DNA of 64,000 nt from Leptospira ognonensis (lineage in GTDB: Bacteria; Spirochaetota; Leptospiria; Leptospirales; Leptospiraceae), in contig NZ_RQGD01000005.1 of assembly GCF_004770745.1 (NCBI RefSeq), positions 96,235-160,234 on the forward strand. The letters are read 5' to 3'. A program made the translations under genes and the position numbers. The notes beneath the pieces are model-generated. The model was given only the letters and a program-made list of their open reading frames with translations. It searched no databases and was not told the origin of the DNA. Below are positions 60,703 through 64,000 of this stretch, piece by piece; the stretch's first letter is position 1; each line of letters starts with the position of its first letter.

Positions 60703-61528
60703 GTTTTATCTTCTGTTCCTTAGAATAAGCATCGGTGGAATGTTTTTTCTTTTTACATGTAAATCAGTAAATTATAAAAATTTAGACCTAAGACTCACTT
60801 CATCAACGGATTCAATTGCTGTTTTTTCTATTCATGAAAAAGACTACGGCTCGATCTTACCAGCTCCTCTCGCAAAAGCAGCCGTAAAATGGGAAAAAAA
60901 CATCGATTTATCTACTTTTGTTCCTTTACTCTCTTATAAAAAGAGTGTTCTGTCCTCAGAAAATTGGGATCAACTGATCAAAGAAGAGGAACTGAGTGAA
61001 ATTCAAAATTTGTTGTCAAAATCGATTCTAGCTGACCCCGCTTATGGATATCTAGTTTTGCTAAAACGGGAAGATCCACTTTCACCTTTGCTTAAAATTT
61101 TACGTAGCAGTTTTTTGATCATAAAAACAGAGGGAGGATATATATTTGCCATTCCGGATTTAAACCAGAATTTAACATTTAACACACAATACAAATTTGA
61201 TGATTGGTCACTGTACCAAATTCCAAAAATTCGCTCTTCTATTAAGCAGGAAATTAAAATAAAACCAAATCAAATCAATCTCAGTATTTATCGTGAAGAA
61301 GTTGGAGATAATGTAAAGTTTTACGATCGTATCATCATATTTGAGGATTTAAAATACTTATCAAATCCATTGCTATTCAGAACACCCGATATAGATGAGA
61401 TCGAAACTAAAAAACAAAAAAACGACGTAATCGAAAGATTAAAAACTTTAGAAGAATTAAAACGAAATCAGTTGCTCACGGACGAGGAATATAGAGATAA
61501 AAAAAAAGAAATCTTAAAGGATCTTTAG
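60701..61528 (+). CDS. Lipoprotein with C-terminal SHOCT domain
   Basis: Protein of 275 residues from the ATG at 60701, with a signal segment ending LFTC; longer starts at 60668 and 60647 extend the N-terminus with basic residues and are possible. The last 35 residues (ERLKTLEELKRNQLLTDEEYRDKKKEIL) are a SHOCT domain, a short oligomerisation or interaction module. The middle has no recognised family. Stop overlaps convergent cysE by 4 nt. Confidence 0.7.
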   Translation: MFYLLFLRISIGGMFFLFTCKSVNYKNLDLRLTSSTDSIAVFSIHEKDYGSILPAPLAKAAVKWEKNIDLSTFVPLLSYKKSVLSSENWDQLIKEEELSEIQNLLSKSILADPAYGYLVLLKREDPLSPLLKILRSSFLIIKTEGGYIFAIPDLNQNLTFNTQYKFDDWSLYQIPKIRSSIKQEIKIKPNQINLSIYREEVGDNVKFYDRIIIFEDLKYLSNPLLFRTPDIDEIETKKQKNDVIERLKTLEELKRNQLLTDEEYRDKKKEILKDL

Positions 61529-62256
61529 ATGCCATCACCATTGATAAATTCTTGGATGATTCGATTATTGTCAAAGTCTTCACTTGAATTGGTTTCGATG
61601 GTGGTTGGTTGTTCAAACTTTCTCTGTTTCTCGATCAGTTGATTGATCAGCATTTGTTGGCTTTCCACTTTTTCCAATAAAACAGAAAATACTTTTGCGA
61701 TCGGATCTGGCATTTGATTGTGATCTAACATCTGTTCAATGGAATCTTGAGTGTCTAGACCTTTTACCACTTTTCCTGGTATACCTACGACCGTCGAACC
61801 AGCTGGTACATTTCTCATCACGACAGAACCTGCACCTACCCGAACATGATCTTCTATCGTTATGTTTCCGAGAACTTTAGCGCCTGCTCCGATTACTACA
61901 TGCCTACCGATGGTTGGATGTCTTTTACCAGATTCTTTACCTGTTCCACCTAGAGTCACACCCTGGAAGATCAATGATCCTTTTCCAATGATAGCGGTTT
62001 CGCCTATGACAACTCCCGTGCCATGGTCAATGAAAACTCCCTTTTCGATCTGAGCACCAGGATGGATGTCGATTCCAGTGAGAAATCGGGTAAAGTAATT
62101 GATCATACGCGGCAGAAGAGGGATACCACAACGAAATAGAATATGGGCTATCGTATGCAGCCAAAGGGCATGTAGTCCAGGATAGCAGAGTATGATCTCC
62201 AAGTAGGATTTCGCTGCTGGATCATATTTTCTGATAACTTTTATATTTTCAAACAT
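61525..62256 (-). CDS. cysE: Serine O-acetyltransferase
   Basis: Protein of 243 residues, left-handed hexapeptide-repeat enzyme. Typical motifs: GLHALWLHTIAHILF, GIDIHPGAQIEKGVFIDHGTGVVIGETA, VTLGGTGKESGKRHPTIG and GSVVMRNVPAGSTVVGIPGKVV. It acetylates serine with acetyl-CoA for cysteine synthesis. The C-terminal tail after residue 190 is extended and charged. It has the short EpsC/Srp-type N-terminus. 138 nt separate it from the divergent M50 gene. Confidence 0.94.
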   Translation of the reverse strand: MFENIKVIRKYDPAAKSYLEIILCYPGLHALWLHTIAHILFRCGIPLLPRMINYFTRFLTGIDIHPGAQIEKGVFIDHGTGVVIGETAIIGKGSLIFQGVTLGGTGKESGKRHPTIGRHVVIGAGAKVLGNITIEDHVRVGAGSVVMRNVPAGSTVVGIPGKVVKGLDTQDSIEQMLDHNQMPDPIAKVFSVLLEKVESQQMLINQLIEKQRKFEQPTTIETNSSEDFDNNRIIQEFINGDGI

Positions 62257-62394
62257 GGCAAACTTTGATTTAACAAACGATTCATTACAATTTTAAGATT
62301 TGAAAATAGTAAAAACATCTACAAAATTGAATTGATTCCATGTTTCTGCTCGTCCATTCTACAGAATAGCAATTTTCCTTAAGAAGTTTCCCCA

Positions 62395-63318
62395 TTGAAA
62401 AACAATTACGCGTTACATATATCTTTGTTTGTCCTTACATTTCTAACGCTTACCTTTCGAGAATTTTTATTTTTTGGACTTTTTACATTTGATTGGAAAG
62501 GTTTCGTTTTGCTTTTCCAGTCTGAATGGCCGTACTCCCTTTCTTTGCTCGCTATTCTTTTGGGACATGAAATGGGACATTATTTACCAGCTAGGTATTA
62601 TGGTGTAAAGGCCACTCTCCCCTATTTCATACCATTTCCCCTTGGACCTATTGGAACTATGGGAGCCGTGATACAGATCAAAGAACCAATACCAAATAAG
62701 AAAGCGTTATTTGATATCGGGATCGGGGGGCCCTTCGTAAGTCTAGTATTGTCAATGGTTGCTTGGATCATCGGAATTTATCTTTCCGAGTTAGTTCCTT
62801 TAGACAAAATGGCTAACCTAGAAAACTATACTATCTTTGGTGAAAGTATCTTTACGTATTACTCAAACCAATGGATTCTTGGTCCTTTCGATTCTCATCT
62901 TATGGATGTTAGCATTCATCCACTGGCTAGAGCTGCCTGGGTTGGTTTACTGATAACTGCAATCAACTTACTTCCCTTTGGTCAATTGGATGGCGGTCAT
63001 ATTATTTATGCCGTGTTTGGTGAAAAATATAGAAACTGGATTTACTGGTTATTTGTAGGATTTATTTTCCTTGCCTTAGTACATTTTACCTGGCTCATTT
63101 GGGCATTCTTGATTTATTATCTTCTGAAAATCGAGCATCCCTTCATTATGGATAGCCCGGATGGAATTGGTAAAAAGAGAAAATGGTTTGGTTACCTAAT
63201 CATATTTTCATTAATTTTCATTTTTGTTCCGAGACCTATCATGATAGGAAATGAAATGAACGATCCGACTATGCTTGAGACGATTTTTAATTCCTTAATT
63301 AGTTTTTTTTCGAGGTAA
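62395..63318 (+). CDS. Site-2 protease family (M50) membrane metalloprotease
   Basis: Protein of 307 residues from a TTG start. Multi-pass membrane protein with HExxH in [15 protein letters not shown], the [42 protein letters not shown] segment and the second zinc ligand in [12 protein letters not shown]. It resembles the EGY1/YugP-like S2P branch without a PDZ domain. It would cleave membrane-embedded substrates, such as anti-sigma factors. Followed 4 nt later by the propeller gene. Confidence 0.9.
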   Translation: MKNNYALHISLFVLTFLTLTFREFLFFGLFTFDWKGFVLLFQSEWPYSLSLLAILLGHEMGHYLPARYYGVKATLPYFIPFPLGPIGTMGAVIQIKEPIPNKKALFDIGIGGPFVSLVLSMVAWIIGIYLSELVPLDKMANLENYTIFGESIFTYYSNQWILGPFDSHLMDVSIHPLARAAWVGLLITAINLLPFGQLDGGHIIYAVFGEKYRNWIYWLFVGFIFLALVHFTWLIWAFLIYYLLKIEHPFIMDSPDGIGKKRKWFGYLIIFSLIFIFVPRPIMIGNEMNDPTMLETIFNSLISFFSR

Positions 63319-63322
63319 ACCT

Positions 63323-64000
63323 ATGTTCCATACAAAAATTTTAATAACGATTTTTATTCTATTGATTACGCTTCCTATATTTTCTCAGGAAAGCAAAGAA
63401 TATAAACTAACGGACAAAGCATACGGTCTAGCATGGGACGGCGTAAATTTTTGGTTCATTGATACGAGCCGACGTGCATTAATTAAAATCAATGAGATTG
63501 GGGAACAAGAAATATTCAATTTAGGTTTAGCAAATCTTAGGGGGATTAGTTTCGACCAGAGAGAGGGACGTTTGCTTGTTGTTGCACCAAAATTAATACT
63601 AAAGATTGATCCAAATACTGGTGGAATCACAGATAAAATTTCGATTCCGATTCCAAATATTGCGGGAATTGCCAGTGTTGGAAATTTTTATTACTTATTA
63701 GATTTAGAAACATCTAAAGTTCAAATTTTTGATAAGGGAAGTTCAATCTTAGTTGGTGGTTTTTTTACGGATCGTACACGACCACGTGATATTTGTTATG
63801 GAAGAGATTCACTCTGGATATCCGATTCATCGGATAATAGCATTTACCGGTATGATGTAAAATCGGGTAAGATCACAGGTTCCATAAAGACAAATCTCAA
63901 ATCAGTGCGAGGTGTTTTACTTAGTGGTTCTAAACTATGGGTTGTCGACCGAGAAAATCATGAAATCAAAAATATCCCATTCGTAGAAACGGAAAGGTTC
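63323..64000 (+). CDS. Secreted beta-propeller-like protein, 5' part (cut by window edge)
   Basis: An open frame from the ATG at 63323 continues to the window edge (226 residues seen). A signal peptide (ILITIFILLITLPIFS) precedes repeated units such as AYGLAWDGVNFWFIDTSRRALIKIN, ILKIDPNTGGITDKISIP and PRDICYGRDSLWISDSSDNSIYRYD, which are NHL/YVTN-like blades. It is probably periplasmic. The C-terminal part, which might hold a catalytic domain, is not visible. It follows the site-2 protease by 4 nt, so they may be co-transcribed. Confidence 0.75.
   Translation, partial: MFHTKILITIFILLITLPIFSQESKEYKLTDKAYGLAWDGVNFWFIDTSRRALIKINEIGEQEIFNLGLANLRGISFDQREGRLLVVAPKLILKIDPNTGGITDKISIPIPNIAGIASVGNFYYLLDLETSKVQIFDKGSSILVGGFFTDRTRPRDICYGRDSLWISDSSDNSIYRYDVKSGKITGSIKTNLKSVRGVLLSGSKLWVVDRENHEIKNIPFVETERF

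Overview
The window looks like the replication-origin region of chromosome I of a spirochaete of the genus Leptospira, probably from the saprophytic (L. biflexa-like) side. The grounds are: an AT-rich sequence; the order dnaA-dnaN-recF-DUF721-gyrB-gyrA; a LipL21-type lipoprotein just downstream of gyrA; many spirochaete-style lipoproteins; frequent TTG and GTG starts; and parA/parB/rsmG/mnmG a few kb left of dnaA. The species call is an inference. There is no sign of a prophage, insertion sequence, CRISPR array or genomic island, and no gene-free stretch longer than about 250 bp.

Left part (1-9351): 5' end of a membrane pyrophosphatase, a TPR protein, acetyl-CoA synthetase, GTP cyclohydrolase I, a GT4 glycosyltransferase, a packed run (small Fe-S protein, WbuC cupin, lipoprotein esterase, alpha/beta hydrolase, DUF2892 protein) and an RNA uracil methyltransferase. 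Positions 9422-12982 hold four tRNA genes (three Ser, one Arg) interleaved with a small membrane protein, a TadA-type deaminase and dnaX-ybaB-recR. In this run a start codon follows the 3' end of three tRNAs by only 7, 1 and 11 nt, and the tRNA 1 nt before the deaminase gene is tRNA-Arg(ACG), the classical TadA substrate. Positions 12979-18736 (minus strand) hold an outer-membrane barrel, a solute-binding protein, an OmpA/PD40 protein, serS and tatD. Positions 18842-22433 (plus strand) hold a degenerate M23 protein, a bactofilin, a YaaR protein and an ABC exporter.

Origin region (22407-38455): parB-parA-rsmG with two parS sites inside coding sequence, mnmG, ilvE, holB, dnaA, a 243-bp AT-rich dnaA-dnaN intergenic region with repeated GACATAA motifs, dnaN, recF, a DciA-like gene, gyrB and gyrA. 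DnaA has an altered box-recognition motif, which may fit the lack of classical DnaA boxes here.

Right part (38463-64000): dus, a strongly promoted LipL21-like lipoprotein, a VWA-like protein with a reduced Fis-type regulator, holA, maf, an SDR enzyme, a TsaC-type enzyme, CapA and PafA-like phosphatase lipoproteins, the hslO-tsaE-tsaB-rnr operon, a GH42 beta-galactosidase, an inositol-monophosphatase-like enzyme, trpE-trpG, three small envelope proteins, cysE, a site-2 protease and a truncated beta-propeller gene. Functionally the window combines replication and segregation (DnaA, beta clamp, clamp-loader subunits, gyrase, ParABS), tRNA maturation (TadA, MnmG, Dus, TsaB/C/E) and envelope proteins. 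Convergent genes mostly overlap or abut at their stop codons, leaving no room for intrinsic terminators.
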